Made by a program: the position numbers and the translations under genes | Notes under the pieces: model-generated | Databases searched by the model: none | Told to the model about the DNA's origin: nothing | Seen by the model: only the letters and a program-made list of their open reading frames with translations | From: Lentisphaeria bacterium | GTDB lineage: Bacteria > Verrucomicrobiota > Lentisphaeria > Victivallales > Victivallaceae | Direction of reading: 5' to 3' | NCBI GenBank assembly: GCA_018265615.1 | Contig: JABLYX010000008.1 | Span: 64,813-116,301 of the forward strand | Length of the DNA stretch: 51,489 bases | Part shown: positions 24,420 to 33,434 of the stretch, piece after piece | Layout: every line of letters begins with the position of its first letter | Position numbering within the stretch: position 1 is the first letter of the stretch

Positions 24420-27400
24420 TTAAAGTTTCATGAGATCCACGACCGGGTCGCCGCCTGCGATGCCGGTTACATCTCCGGCGCTCTCCCCGATGTAAAGCGG
24501 AGCGGGCGAGGGGTGTTCCATGACGGTGCGGCCCGATTTCTCGTCTTTTTCCGCCTGCTCGAGCTTTGCCGCCGTGATGAACAAAGCAGAGGCGAGTTCG
24601 GATTCCGTCAGCTTCGGTGAGGGGCGGCCGGCGAGGGCATTCATGAGATTCAGGAGCAGCCGGGCGTTTCCGCCGAGTTCGAGGTTCAGCGGACGCAGGA
24701 ACCAGCCGTCGCCGATCCAGACCACCTTTCCCCTGCCGAACGGGAACGAGACGAGAAGCGGCTTGCCGGGCGCGGTCGAGCTCTCCGGCGCGGTCAGGAG
24801 CACCTTCGCATTCTCCGGCAGCTTCGTGAGATATGTCGCGGCGGAGGTGACGAAGCCGGACACGTTTTCCGTCACCGGATCGGCTGTGAAGTCGCGGCAG
24901 GTCACACGCAGACTGTCCGCCGGAGGCGGGGCGTCTTCGCGGTTGTAGAGCACTCCTTTGCCGAGCCCCGCTTCCGCAAGCCCGAGCCCTTCAAGCAGCT
25001 TCGGGTTGCGTCCGTCGACATGGTAGTTCAGGAATGCGTTCCCGCAGATCAGGAGGGAGCCGCCGTTCCGGACAAAGTCGAGAATCCGTTCCGGTTCCGA
25101 CAGGCGGAAATTCCGGTTCTGCAGCAGCAGGATGTCGATCCCGTCGAGCGGATCGCCGTTCCGGAAAGGTTTCACATTGAAGCCGTTGTCTGCCAGCAGG
25201 CGGTATGCGGTCGGCGCACTGCCGAACGCGCCTTCGGCGGTGCTGCCGCTGACCGGAGCCACGGCGACGGTCGGCTGTCCGGGTTTTGCCGGAATGGCGC
25301 GCCAGAGTTCGTTCAGCATTGCAAGGCGGACAGGCGATATTCCATTGATTGCCAGCGGCTTCACCTGCTCCGGTTCAATCAGTAGAACGACCGGATCATA
25401 CTGCCTCAGCCGCACGGGCCACGATTTCATAAGCTCTTCCGCGTTCCACGTCCCTTTGCCGGAGACGGATGGGATCACGCGCCCGGTTGAGGCGTTGCGC
25501 AGCCGGTATGTTCCGTCCGGAATTCCGGCGAGTCTGGCCGACGCTGCGCCGTCCGGATCAAAGTTCTGCAGAAAGATGATCCGCCGTCCTTCCGCGTCCT
25601 GGAACTGTGCGGCCTCGACATTTTCCGGCAGCGGATGGCTCGGGAGCCGGGCAAGCTCAATCAGCGGAGAGAGGCCGCTTTCCCGAAGCAGGCGTTCCGT
25701 GAGGCGCCGGACTGTTTCGCTCTTCAAAGTTCCGTTCACCAGCAGGACGCGTCCCTTGCCGAGCCGGTTTTCCGTCAGGAGCGGTGCTCCGTCTGCATAG
25801 CGCAGCAGCGGCTTCGCGCCGCGGAGTTCGAGGTGCGCCCGCGTACTGCCGTCGATACGGCGCGGATGCGCCTTGCCACCGCCGAGCTCCGGCAGGTCGT
25901 ATGCGGCCGGAGTCCGGTCATAGCCGCGGAGGCTGACTCCGGCCAGCTCCGACGCATCGAGCGCTCCGTGCGTATCGTCGTCGATGGTGAACGAGCCGTA
26001 TTCGGCCAGCAGCGTCCCGCCCTGTTCCACATAGCGTTTCAGTGCGGCGAGGGCGGCGGGAGTCGAGCGGATGTGCCCGGCTGCGATCAGGGCGCGGTAC
26101 GGGAGCTCTCCGCTTTCCAGATCCTTGTTGCGGAGCACGTCGACCGTGCCGCTCCGGGAAAAAAGGGCTCCCGCATAATAGGGCATGAGGTCGGTGGTTA
26201 CCGGGCTCGTAATCGTTTCAAGATAATCCTTGTGGGTCACGCCGCGCAGTGTTTCGAGCGGATAGACCATGCCGACCGCGGCCGGCTGCCGCGCGGCGGG
26301 ATCGAAGACAATGTCCGCGAGGTTTTCGATTTCGGCCTTCACGCCCGGGATGAAGCGGCTCGACGGACGCAGGAAGTTGCCCTCGTAACAGAGCATGACT
26401 CCGGAGGTTCCGCGAACCGCCTGCGACCAGAGGAAACTGCGCAGATGGCGCTCCTCCACGCCGCGTTTGAAATCCGGCACGAGCGGAGCCGTGTTCACCG
26501 AGACGAAGCCGCGGATCCCGCCGTAATAGGTGCCGTCGAGAAAGTAGCGGTTTTCGATCCGCGCCGCAAGCACATTCTCCGGCTCGAGGAGGTCGGTGAT
26601 GTCGAACGTGAAGCCGGCATTGAAGCCGTCCGTCGATCCCAGCTTCCTGTCGTTCAGGTAGATTTCGGCTTTGTCGGCAAAGCCCTGCCCGTTCAGGTAG
26701 ACGCGCCCGCCTGCCGGTTTTTCTGCTTTGAATCCCGTTCGGTAGAGGCCGACCTGACAGAGACGGTAGCCGTCGTCACCCCACATGGCGGGAACGGTCA
26801 CTTTACTCCAGGTGTTGTCTGTGAACTTTTTCCGCTGCCATCCGGCAGGTTCCGCCTTCGTCGCGTCGAAAAATTTCCATTTACCATGCAGCCCGGCGAG
26901 GTCACTGGCGACAAGGTCGTCTTTATGTGCGCCGCGGACGGTTACACTGAGCGGGGACTCCGCATTGAACACCGGTTTGTCCGGAGAGAAGCCGCGGACG
27001 GCGTCGCTGAAGAACAGCGGCTTCAGAACACCCGCCAGATTCCGGAAGCTGCGGAAACCGCCGCTCTCAGGATAGTTGATGCCGGCCTCATGCGAATAGA
27101 AGTCGGAAAAGTCTGTCAGCATTTCCGGCTTGATGCCGATTCCGGTATAATCGAGCCAGAGGTTCAGGTGGCTCTGCAGCGTGGAGAACACCTTCGGGTC
27201 GGAATCGAGTGCGCGCATTTTCACCATGAGCTTATTCGAGGCTTCATAGCTGCGTTCCTCCTGGAACTTCTCCCAGTCGATCAGCAGATTCGGGTACGTG
27301 CGCCCTTCGCGGGACGCAAGTGTTTCGCGCGGAAGCGCTTCATTCCTGCCGTCATCCGTCGTGTAGCCGGGCGGATTGACTTCGCCGAACGAGTTGAACG

Positions 27401-29027
27401 AGGTTCCCCACGCTTTATTCGCCCGGTCAACGGAACCGAATTTCTTCCGCATCGCTTCGCGGAACGCCTCGCGGCTGATCCGGTGCGGGTTGTTGTAGAT
27501 CATTTCATTGAAGAGCTCGTAGCAGAAGAGCGGATATCTGCGGGTGTAACGCATCCAGCTTTTGAACATCTCCATATACATCGCTTCCCCCTGCGGATGA
27601 AACGGGTCATACGGCACGAAGTGTCCGGCTTTGTAAACCTCTTTGAACTCCGGCAGTTTGCGGAGCTGGCTGTATTGCGGATGCGCCTTGTGCTCATGCC
27701 AGAAACGGATGCCGTTGCCGAGAAAACGGCGCATGATCGCTTCATACCACGGGTTTTCAGTCCAGCTTGCCTCGAGCCTGCCGTCCGGCAGCCGGTGCGG
27801 CGCGTACAGCGTGTAGATTTCATCCGCATTGTAGACCATGACATCCACGCCGAACATGCGCATCAGCCACGGCGGCCCTTCCACGTCGAGTTGCCAGCCG
27901 CCGAGCAGGAACGTGCGCCGGCCGTTGCGGGTGAAGGCGTTTCCGGAGATTCCGACATCCTGCACACCGGGATAGTACGAATGGAATTTTTCCCCGGACG
28001 GCTTCCAGTCGATCGGTTTGATCGTGAAGTTGTCAACGGCGGGAACCTCGGGCTGCTCCGAACGGCGGAAACGGAATTCAAGGTCCGAGAGTTCGATCTG
28101 CTTCGGTTTGTCGAAGCCGTTGAAACGAAGCTGGATGACCGTGGCCGGGTTGAGCTTGCCGTCCACCTTTTCCGCGTTGCCGCCGGTGTAAAGCCGGAAC
28201 GCTGTCACGGGCAGTTCGATGCGTTCCGGTTCGTTTCTCAGCGTCACATTCGCGACATGAAGCTCGCCGTCGGATTCGAGCAGCATGACCTCCTGTGACA
28301 AAGGGGCTTTCCCCGCCGCCAGTTTTGCCGTGAATGAGATTCCGGCGAGTTCCCCGGCTCCGTTCGGAAGCGGCAGCGATGCATGGCCGGAACGCATGAG
28401 GTCGACGAGTGCGCGATTCTCTCCGAGCGGCTTTACTCCGACTTTTCCGGCCGGCCAGCAGTGCCATTTCACCTTGCCGGGATCGACGGCCTCGCGAATG
28501 GAACCGTCTTCGGCACGGTCGGCATAAACAAGTTCAAGATCCGCAATCTCGAATTTGCGCCCGGCCGGCCAGCCGTTCAGCCGGAGCGATTCCACCGCGG
28601 CCGGGTCGAGCCTGCCGTCTTCGATTTTTGCGTTGCCGTAGGTGTAGAGACTGAGTGAGGCGAGCGGGAACGAGTGCTCCTTCCACTCCGGCGTGAGGTC
28701 GATCTGGCGAAAGAAAAGTTCACCGCCTTTCTCCCGGACCATGATCTCAAGCTTTTTGACCCGGCTCTCAGGCAGCATCCGGATGCGGAACCGGAGCTCG
28801 CGCAGGATGGCACCCTCTTTTTTTACCGGAAGAGAAAAGTATCCGGCATTGTTCAGCTGGTCGAACACGAGTGTGCCGTCCGCTCCGGGCGCAACCCGGA
28901 GTTTTCCCTGCGGCCAGACATTCCAGCGCTCCGCTTTCGCCAGGTCCGCACGTTCCGCTGCGCCGTGCAGGAGCGGCAGCAGAAGAGAGCCGAGGGCGGC
29001 CGCCAGATAAAATTTGATTCGCATCAT
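24420..29027 (-). CDS. Giant exported GH42-like glycoside hydrolase with duplicated accessory domains
   Basis: A 1535-residue exported protein (signal peptide about 1-22). Two homologous modules occupy about residues 33-169 and 187-320; both begin W-x-x-WP-x-GK and end with SLYTYGNA/FRLYTGGNA then LRLNGW/LRFNGF. They look like carbohydrate-binding beta-sandwiches. A clan-A barrel follows (about 345-700) with E508 in ELFNEM as the likely acid/base and E690 in VFNAESP as the likely nucleophile, as in beta-galactosidase-like families. Next is a GH2-type jelly roll (about 715-850, VYLNGQGFADKAEIYLNDRKL). Two amidotransferase-like domains resembling the GH42 trimerisation domain come last (about 925-1160 and 1265-1470). 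The substrate is unknown. It is 19 bases after the GntR/LacI regulator gene. Confidence 0.85.
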   Translation of the reverse strand: MMRIKFYLAAALGSLLLPLLHGAAERADLAKAERWNVWPQGKLRVAPGADGTLVFDQLNNAGYFSLPVKKEGAILRELRFRIRMLPESRVKKLEIMVREKGGELFFRQIDLTPEWKEHSFPLASLSLYTYGNAKIEDGRLDPAAVESLRLNGWPAGRKFEIADLELVYADRAEDGSIREAVDPGKVKWHCWPAGKVGVKPLGENRALVDLMRSGHASLPLPNGAGELAGISFTAKLAAGKAPLSQEVMLLESDGELHVANVTLRNEPERIELPVTAFRLYTGGNAEKVDGKLNPATVIQLRFNGFDKPKQIELSDLEFRFRRSEQPEVPAVDNFTIKPIDWKPSGEKFHSYYPGVQDVGISGNAFTRNGRRTFLLGGWQLDVEGPPWLMRMFGVDVMVYNADEIYTLYAPHRLPDGRLEASWTENPWYEAIMRRFLGNGIRFWHEHKAHPQYSQLRKLPEFKEVYKAGHFVPYDPFHPQGEAMYMEMFKSWMRYTRRYPLFCYELFNEMIYNNPHRISREAFREAMRKKFGSVDRANKAWGTSFNSFGEVNPPGYTTDDGRNEALPRETLASREGRTYPNLLIDWEKFQEERSYEASNKLMVKMRALDSDPKVFSTLQSHLNLWLDYTGIGIKPEMLTDFSDFYSHEAGINYPESGGFRSFRNLAGVLKPLFFSDAVRGFSPDKPVFNAESPLSVTVRGAHKDDLVASDLAGLHGKWKFFDATKAEPAGWQRKKFTDNTWSKVTVPAMWGDDGYRLCQVGLYRTGFKAEKPAGGRVYLNGQGFADKAEIYLNDRKLGSTDGFNAGFTFDITDLLEPENVLAARIENRYFLDGTYYGGIRGFVSVNTAPLVPDFKRGVEERHLRSFLWSQAVRGTSGVMLCYEGNFLRPSSRFIPGVKAEIENLADIVFDPAARQPAAVGMVYPLETLRGVTHKDYLETITSPVTTDLMPYYAGALFSRSGTVDVLRNKDLESGELPYRALIAAGHIRSTPAALAALKRYVEQGGTLLAEYGSFTIDDDTHGALDASELAGVSLRGYDRTPAAYDLPELGGGKAHPRRIDGSTRAHLELRGAKPLLRYADGAPLLTENRLGKGRVLLVNGTLKSETVRRLTERLLRESGLSPLIELARLPSHPLPENVEAAQFQDAEGRRIIFLQNFDPDGAASARLAGIPDGTYRLRNASTGRVIPSVSGKGTWNAEELMKSWPVRLRQYDPVVLLIEPEQVKPLAINGISPVRLAMLNELWRAIPAKPGQPTVAVAPVSGSTAEGAFGSAPTAYRLLADNGFNVKPFRNGDPLDGIDILLLQNRNFRLSEPERILDFVRNGGSLLICGNAFLNYHVDGRNPKLLEGLGLAEAGLGKGVLYNREDAPPPADSLRVTCRDFTADPVTENVSGFVTSAATYLTKLPENAKVLLTAPESSTAPGKPLLVSFPFGRGKVVWIGDGWFLRPLNLELGGNARLLLNLMNALAGRPSPKLTESELASALFITAAKLEQAEKDEKSGRTVMEHPSPAPLYIGESAGDVTGIAGGDPVVDLMKL

Positions 29028-29046
29028 TCCTCCCTTTCCCTGGAAT

Positions 29047-30129
29047 TCAGTAAGCCATGCTCGAACGCCGAACCAGCAGTGTGGGCTGGATCGTCTGGAT
29101 CACCTGCGGCTGGTGCGCGTCATGCAGCTTCCGCATCAGGAGCCGCAGCGCGGTGCGCAGCTGTTCTGCGTGCGGCTGGCGGACCGAGGTGACCGGCAGC
29201 GCCAACGCCCGCGATACCCAGTTGAATTCGTCATACATGATGACCGCGACATCCTCCGGGATCCGCAATCCGCGCTCGCGCAGATAGTTGACTGTCGCCC
29301 AGGTTGCCCAGTCGCCGTCGATCAGCAGTGAATCGAATCCGGATCGCTTCGGGAGTTCCCGCTGAATGATCCGCGCCGTCTCATTCTCATCGTACGGAAC
29401 GATTTCGATGACCCGCTCCGGTTCGGCGGAGATTCCGGCGCGGTCGAGCGCTTCAAAGAATCCGAGCGTCTTATTCCGGTTCATATGCAGCGAGATCTGC
29501 CCGCAGAGAAAGAGCGGGTTCCGCCGTCCGGATTCGATCAGGTGCTCCGTCGCGATTCCGGCCCCGGCATGATTGTCCACGGCGACATAGGAGACAGTCG
29601 AATCGGCTTCCGGCTTCTCGAGCGCGACGAACGGGATGCCGTTTCTCTCCAGATCCGCGCATTCCGCGGGAGACATCTGGAACCCGACAATCAATCCCGC
29701 GTAATTCCCGAGATCGAGTTCGCTCCACGGAAGCACGTCGTGCGTCCTGACCTGATGGATCTCCGGCAGGAAACCCATCTTGCCGTCCTGGAACAGCCCG
29801 TAGAGGATCCGGCCGAAATAGGGGTCGTCGTCTCCGAACGCGCCTTTGCCCTCCAGGAAAATCGCAACCCGGTAACAGAGTTCCTGCTCTCGTTCGCAGC
29901 TTTCCCTGACGTAGGTGCCGGACCCGCGGACCCGTTCGATGAAATTCAACTCCTCGAGTTTTCTCAGGCTGCTGCGGACCGTCGCCCGGGAGCAGGCGTA
30001 ATCCATGGCCAGCTCCCGTTCGGTCGGAATCCTGGTTCCGGCCGGGAAACGCCCGCCCCGGATCGCCTCCTGCAACTCCCGAAAGAGGCTGTCGTTTTTA
30101 TTCTGGCTGACTGATGTATGCTTCATCAT
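29047..30129 (-). CDS. GntR/LacI hybrid transcriptional regulator (cassette 1)
   Basis: A 360-residue regulator with a GntR winged helix at about residues 10-80 (IPTERELAMDYACSRATVR) and a LacI-like sugar-binding domain from about 88 to 350 (AVIMYDEFNWVSRALALPV, TSVRQPHAEQL). This is the AraR-type arrangement, which senses a sugar. It heads the operon with the giant glycosidase and the pseudopilin. The promoter and direct repeats just upstream suggest autoregulation. The start has GGAG; MM is followed by a typical N-terminus. Confidence 0.9.
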   Translation of the reverse strand: MMKHTSVSQNKNDSLFRELQEAIRGGRFPAGTRIPTERELAMDYACSRATVRSSLRKLEELNFIERVRGSGTYVRESCEREQELCYRVAIFLEGKGAFGDDDPYFGRILYGLFQDGKMGFLPEIHQVRTHDVLPWSELDLGNYAGLIVGFQMSPAECADLERNGIPFVALEKPEADSTVSYVAVDNHAGAGIATEHLIESGRRNPLFLCGQISLHMNRNKTLGFFEALDRAGISAEPERVIEIVPYDENETARIIQRELPKRSGFDSLLIDGDWATWATVNYLRERGLRIPEDVAVIMYDEFNWVSRALALPVTSVRQPHAEQLRTALRLLMRKLHDAHQPQVIQTIQPTLLVRRSSMAY

Positions 30130-30151
30130 GGCATTGTCTCCTTTGCCTTAT

Positions 30152-30180
30152 ATTATGACAAGATAATATGACAATGTCAA
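30152..30180 (-). promoter_or_regulatory. Promoter and operator-like repeats of the GntR cassette 1
   Basis: On the minus strand TTGACA (30175-30180), 17 bases, CATAAT (30152-30157): a strong promoter. On the plus strand TATGACA occurs at 30154-30160 and 30167-30173, 13 bp apart, and TGACA-A-TGTCA forms a dyad at 30169-30179. These repeats cover the promoter and are likely binding sites for the regulator. Confidence 0.65.
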
Positions 30181-30294
30181 TACCTATATGGAATAAAATG
30201 AACAAATATATAACTATTTGAACCAATTACATACCAATATGTTACACACCAAAACCATACCTGCCGCCAGCAGAAGATTCGAGCAAAATGAAAA
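30181..30294. other. AT-rich intergenic stretch between divergent operons
   Basis: This is the left part of the 324-base gene-free gap (30130-30453). Apart from the GntR promoter to its left and the BlaI-type sites to its right, I see only AT-rich sequence and no open frame, RNA gene or strong hairpin. Confidence 0.5.
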
Positions 30295-30308
30295 ATTACA
30301 ATTGTAAT
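30295..30308. promoter_or_regulatory. BlaI/MecI-type operator 1
   Basis: ATTACAATTGTAAT is a perfect 14-bp palindrome containing TACA-N2-TGTA, the core recognised by BlaI/MecI repressors. It overlaps a plausible -35 element (TTGTAA, 30302-30307) of the operon that encodes a BlaI-type protein 3 kb downstream. Confidence 0.75.
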
Positions 30309-30330
30309 CAATGTATTTCGTTTATTATAA
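30302..30330 (+). promoter_or_regulatory. Likely promoter of the pseudopilin-ABC-BlaI operon
   Basis: TTGTAA (30302-30307), 17 bases, TTATAA (30325-30330). Operator 1 covers the -35 box and operator 2 lies downstream in the leader, so repressor binding would block initiation. The surrounding sequence is very AT-rich, so neighbouring -10 choices are possible. Confidence 0.45.
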
Positions 30331-30394
30331 ATATATTATGATTTATAAATGAAATATTTCTCGAAAATTTTGATTTCGGCGCTTGTATTTTGCG

Positions 30395-30408
30395 ATTACA
30401 CTTGTAAT
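30395..30408. promoter_or_regulatory. BlaI/MecI-type operator 2
   Basis: ATTACACTTGTAAT differs from operator 1 at one position and keeps TACA-N2-TGTA. It lies exactly 100 bp downstream of operator 1, between the promoter and the first gene of the operon. Confidence 0.7.
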
Positions 30409-30453
30409 TTTAACACTGTAACACAACTCTTTCACTTACCAACGGGAGAATTC

Positions 30454-31062
30454 ATGATGAATGCGCAGACGAAAGAGAGATTGGACAGCCGGACGAAGAA
30501 ACGCGGCGCGGAACGCTGGAAGACGCTGCTGTGGCCGGCCGTGATCGGGATTCCGGTGATCGCCGTGCTGGTCTGGATGCTGGTCGGGCTGAGCCCGGAG
30601 CCGCTGACCTCCGAGGAGATCCTTGCGAAGGAGAACTGGAGCGAAGAGGAACTGACCGATACGCTGGCCCGCGCATTCGCCCCGCAGAGCAACCGCGGCG
30701 CCAGGAGGGAGGTGCTGTCGCACCTGCGCAGGCAGCTTCGCAAATATCCGGAGGACAAACAGAAGGAGATCCGCATCAAGGCCCTGACCGGCGCGATGGG
30801 CGAGACGCTCCGGCAGATCCGGGCGATGCCCGAGGAGGAGCGCGACAAAATGTACGCCGCGATTCAGAAGCAGGCCGAAAAGTGGCACAGGGAGGCGCAG
30901 AGCAGACAGGGCAAGGAGATGCTTGAGAAGATCCGCACCTCGGAGGAAGGGCAGGCACTGAATACCGAAGTGTCGCGGATCATCCACAGTGAATTCACGC
31001 CGGATGAAAGGCGCAAGTTTGCTCCGATCACCGATGTCTGGATCAAGACGCTCAAAATGTGA
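30454..31062 (+). CDS. Single-pass membrane protein of unknown function
   Basis: A 202-residue protein. The start at 30454 is chosen for GGGAG five bases upstream; an in-frame ATG 35 codons earlier would start before operator 2 and encode an unlikely cysteine-rich leader. A charged N-terminus (KERLDSRTKKRGAERWK) precedes a transmembrane helix at about 24-45. About 155 charged, helix-rich residues follow, probably outside the cytoplasm or coiled. I recognise no family. It is the first gene of the BlaI/M56 operon, 17 bases before the pseudopilin start, so it is a candidate partner or substrate of that system. Confidence 0.75.
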   Translation: MMNAQTKERLDSRTKKRGAERWKTLLWPAVIGIPVIAVLVWMLVGLSPEPLTSEEILAKENWSEEELTDTLARAFAPQSNRGARREVLSHLRRQLRKYPEDKQKEIRIKALTGAMGETLRQIRAMPEEERDKMYAAIQKQAEKWHREAQSRQGKEMLEKIRTSEEGQALNTEVSRIIHSEFTPDERRKFAPITDVWIKTLKM

Positions 31063-31079
31063 CGCAAAGGAGAACAGGG

Positions 31080-31616
31080 ATGATGAAATACCGTTTTACA
31101 CTGATAGAGCTTCTTGTGGTTATCGCGATCATCGCGATCCTGGCCGGATTGCTGACGCCCGCCCTGAACGGTGCGCGCAGCCGGGCACGCCGGACCGCCT
31201 GCGTCAGCAACCTGAAACAGATCGGGACCGGGCTGGAGTCCTATCTTTCTGACAGCCGCTATGTGATACCCTCCTGCCGGATCATGCCGAAAGTCGCGGG
31301 GAGCGGGGAGGAATCCCTGCCCGGCATCGTCGAAACCCTGAAGCCCTATCTCGGCGGAAACGAGAAGGTGTTCCGCTGCCCCGGCGACGCCGACAAGCTT
31401 TTCGAACGGGAGGGAAGCAGCTATGTGTGGGGCCGGGAATGGGGAATCAACGGCAAGCGGGCCGACGACCGTGAACTGCGGCTGCTCGGCTACCGGATCC
31501 CGCTCCTGTATGACGGCGGTGCGTTCCACGGCCCTCCGGGCGAGGCGAAGTCGCGCAACTATCTCTATCTCTCCGCGAGAATCAGCGGCGACGCGATGAA
31601 GGAGAGAGCCGAATGA
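31080..31616 (+). CDS. Type II pseudopilin-like protein (BlaI operon)
   Basis: A 178-residue protein with a prepilin N-terminus: leader MMKYR, then FTLIELLVVIAIIAILAGLL with the conserved glutamate, followed by NGARSRARRTACVSNLKQ. The start at 31080 has AAGGAG seven bases upstream. It is shorter than the two cassette pseudopilins and lacks their clear DGHV C-terminal element. It lies between the single-pass membrane protein and the ABC ATPase and overlaps the latter by four bases (ATGA), so they are translationally coupled. The pairing of a pseudopilin with an ABC transporter is unusual. Confidence 0.88.
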   Translation: MMKYRFTLIELLVVIAIIAILAGLLTPALNGARSRARRTACVSNLKQIGTGLESYLSDSRYVIPSCRIMPKVAGSGEESLPGIVETLKPYLGGNEKVFRCPGDADKLFEREGSSYVWGREWGINGKRADDRELRLLGYRIPLLYDGGAFHGPPGEAKSRNYLYLSARISGDAMKERAE

Positions 31617-32545
31617 GCGTGGAATGCTTCTGTCTGACGAAACGCTACGGGCGCAAGCTGGCGCTCGACGACGTTTCGCTTGAAATCAACGACGGCGGAG
31701 TGACCGGCCTCATCGGCCCGAACGGAGCCGGAAAAAGCACGCTGATCAAGCTCATCACCGGCCTGGTCTGGCCGACCGAGGGGTTTGTGCTGGTCGACGG
31801 GTTCGATGCGCACCGCGAACATACGAAGGCGATGCGGCGGATCGGCGCGGTCATCGAGTGGCCCGCGTTCATTCCCGACCTGACCGCGCGGCAGAACCTC
31901 GACGTCTTTTCCGGCGGCCACGGCAGGCAATACCGGGCGCGGCGCGCGGAGATCCTCCGCTTTATGGAGCTGGAATCCGTTCTGGACCGCAAGGTCGGTT
32001 CGTTTTCGACCGGCATGCGGCAGCGGCTCGGCATCACGCTCGCACTGCTGCCGGACTCCGAATTCATCATCCTCGACGAACCGACCAACGGGCTCGATCC
32101 GGCCGGGATCGTCGAAATCCGCCAGATCATCCGGGAGTACAACCGGCAGTTCGGCGTGAGCGTCATGGTCAGCAGCCATCTGCTTGCGGAGGTCGAGCAG
32201 ATCTGTGATCACCTGATCCTGATCGATGAAGGGAAGCTCAAGGCGTGGGGGGAAATCGGCGAGCTGCTCGGGGACCGGCTCTGTCTGCTCCTCGAAGTGG
32301 ACCGTTCCGCGGAGGCCGCCGCGCTGCTGCGGAAGAGCTCCGAAAGCGGCGCGCTCCCGGTCCGTTCCGTCGAGACGGCGGGGGAGGGGAGGCTCCGGCT
32401 GGAGCTCGACGAGGCGTGCGCGGGAAAGGTGAACCGGCTGCTGGTCGAAGCGGGCTTCGGAGTCTCGCACCTCGCGCTCGAACGGCAGGATCTCGAAGCA
32501 TTTTTCATGCGGCAGACGACGGGGAGAGACGTATGTTCAGAATGA
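31613..32545 (+). CDS. ABC transporter ATP-binding protein
   Basis: A 310-residue CcmA/NatA-type ATPase for an ABC-2 exporter. Walker A is GPNGAGKST (about residues 36-44), the signature is FSTGMRQRLGI (about 130), and Walker B is FIILDEPTNGLDP (about 150), with the H-loop in VSSHLLAEVEQ. The C-terminal 90 residues form the usual regulatory tail. It overlaps the pseudopilin gene by four bases and the permease gene by 13, so the three are tightly coupled. The substrate is unknown; export of a peptide, lipid or drug is typical for the class. Confidence 0.93.
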   Translation: MSVECFCLTKRYGRKLALDDVSLEINDGGVTGLIGPNGAGKSTLIKLITGLVWPTEGFVLVDGFDAHREHTKAMRRIGAVIEWPAFIPDLTARQNLDVFSGGHGRQYRARRAEILRFMELESVLDRKVGSFSTGMRQRLGITLALLPDSEFIILDEPTNGLDPAGIVEIRQIIREYNRQFGVSVMVSSHLLAEVEQICDHLILIDEGKLKAWGEIGELLGDRLCLLLEVDRSAEAAALLRKSSESGALPVRSVETAGEGRLRLELDEACAGKVNRLLVEAGFGVSHLALERQDLEAFFMRQTTGRDVCSE

Positions 32546-33384
32546 TCAGATATGAATTGACCAAGCTGCGCGTGCAGAAGAAGAATTATGTCATGGTCGC
32601 CTGCCATCTGTTCTTCCTCGGCTTGTGCTATCTCGCGTTCCGGTCGGCGCAGGGCGGCTTTTTCCGCCGCTTCGACAAGACGATGAATTTTCACGTGGGA
32701 GACCTGACCGATTACCTCGACGGCCTCTTTTTCGCCCGGGTCGCAATGGTTCCGACCTTCATCGTCCTGATGCCGATCGTGGTTGCGACGCTGGCGGGCG
32801 ACACGGTCGCGGGGGAGATGCAGGAGGGGAGTCTGAAGATGTATGTCTCCCGGCCGCGTTCGCGCAGCGCGATCATCCTGTCGAAGTTCTTCGCGGTTTA
32901 TCTCGTCACGCTGCTCTTCTGCCTCTGGTTCGCGGCGGTCAACACGCTGCTCGGAGTTCTGATCTTCGGCGTATCGCCCACGCAGCTCGTGATGCTGACC
33001 GACCGGGTGTTCGGCACCGACGTGGTCGTTATGGGGTACGGCAGCGCGCTGCTGCGCTATCTGGCGTCGACGCTCTATTTCTCCTTCTCCCTGACCGCGC
33101 TCGGAGCGATCACACTCTTCTTTTCGACCGTATTCAACCGCATGAGCGCGGCCACGGTGACGGTCATTTCCCTCTATTTCGTCTCTTATGTGATCGCGGC
33201 GCTGCCGTTCAGCGAAACGATCCGGCCGTATCTGCTTTCGGAGGTGATGAACAACGCGTTCCTGCTCTGGCTCTCCCCGATGCCGCTGCACAAACTGCTG
33301 CTGAACCTCTCCACCCTGTCGCTGTACACCGTGGGGTTCCTCCTGGCGGCGGTGCTGACATTCAACTACAAGGATCTGAAATAA
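32533..33384 (+). CDS. ABC-2 type permease
   Basis: A 283-residue membrane protein with about six transmembrane helices, beginning MFRMIRYELTKLRVQKK, typical of NatB/ABC-2 permeases that pair with the upstream ATPase. The cytoplasmic loop GDTVAGEMQEGSLKMYVSRP carries the conserved EMQEGSL-type motif that contacts the ATPase. The start at 32533 lies within the end of the ATPase gene. Together they form one exporter. Confidence 0.9.
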   Translation: MFRMIRYELTKLRVQKKNYVMVACHLFFLGLCYLAFRSAQGGFFRRFDKTMNFHVGDLTDYLDGLFFARVAMVPTFIVLMPIVVATLAGDTVAGEMQEGSLKMYVSRPRSRSAIILSKFFAVYLVTLLFCLWFAAVNTLLGVLIFGVSPTQLVMLTDRVFGTDVVVMGYGSALLRYLASTLYFSFSLTALGAITLFFSTVFNRMSAATVTVISLYFVSYVIAALPFSETIRPYLLSEVMNNAFLLWLSPMPLHKLLLNLSTLSLYTVGFLLAAVLTFNYKDLK

Positions 33385-33434
33385 CCGGACATTCCGCTTG
33401 AAAAATGCAAAAACAGCTTTAAGGTAATGATACT

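Noticed and set aside
25635..28298. An 887-codon open frame on the plus strand inside the giant glycosidase gene
   Set aside because: It is antisense to a well-supported enzyme with catalytic motifs, reads as arginine-rich low-information sequence and has no ribosome site. High GC content creates such frames.
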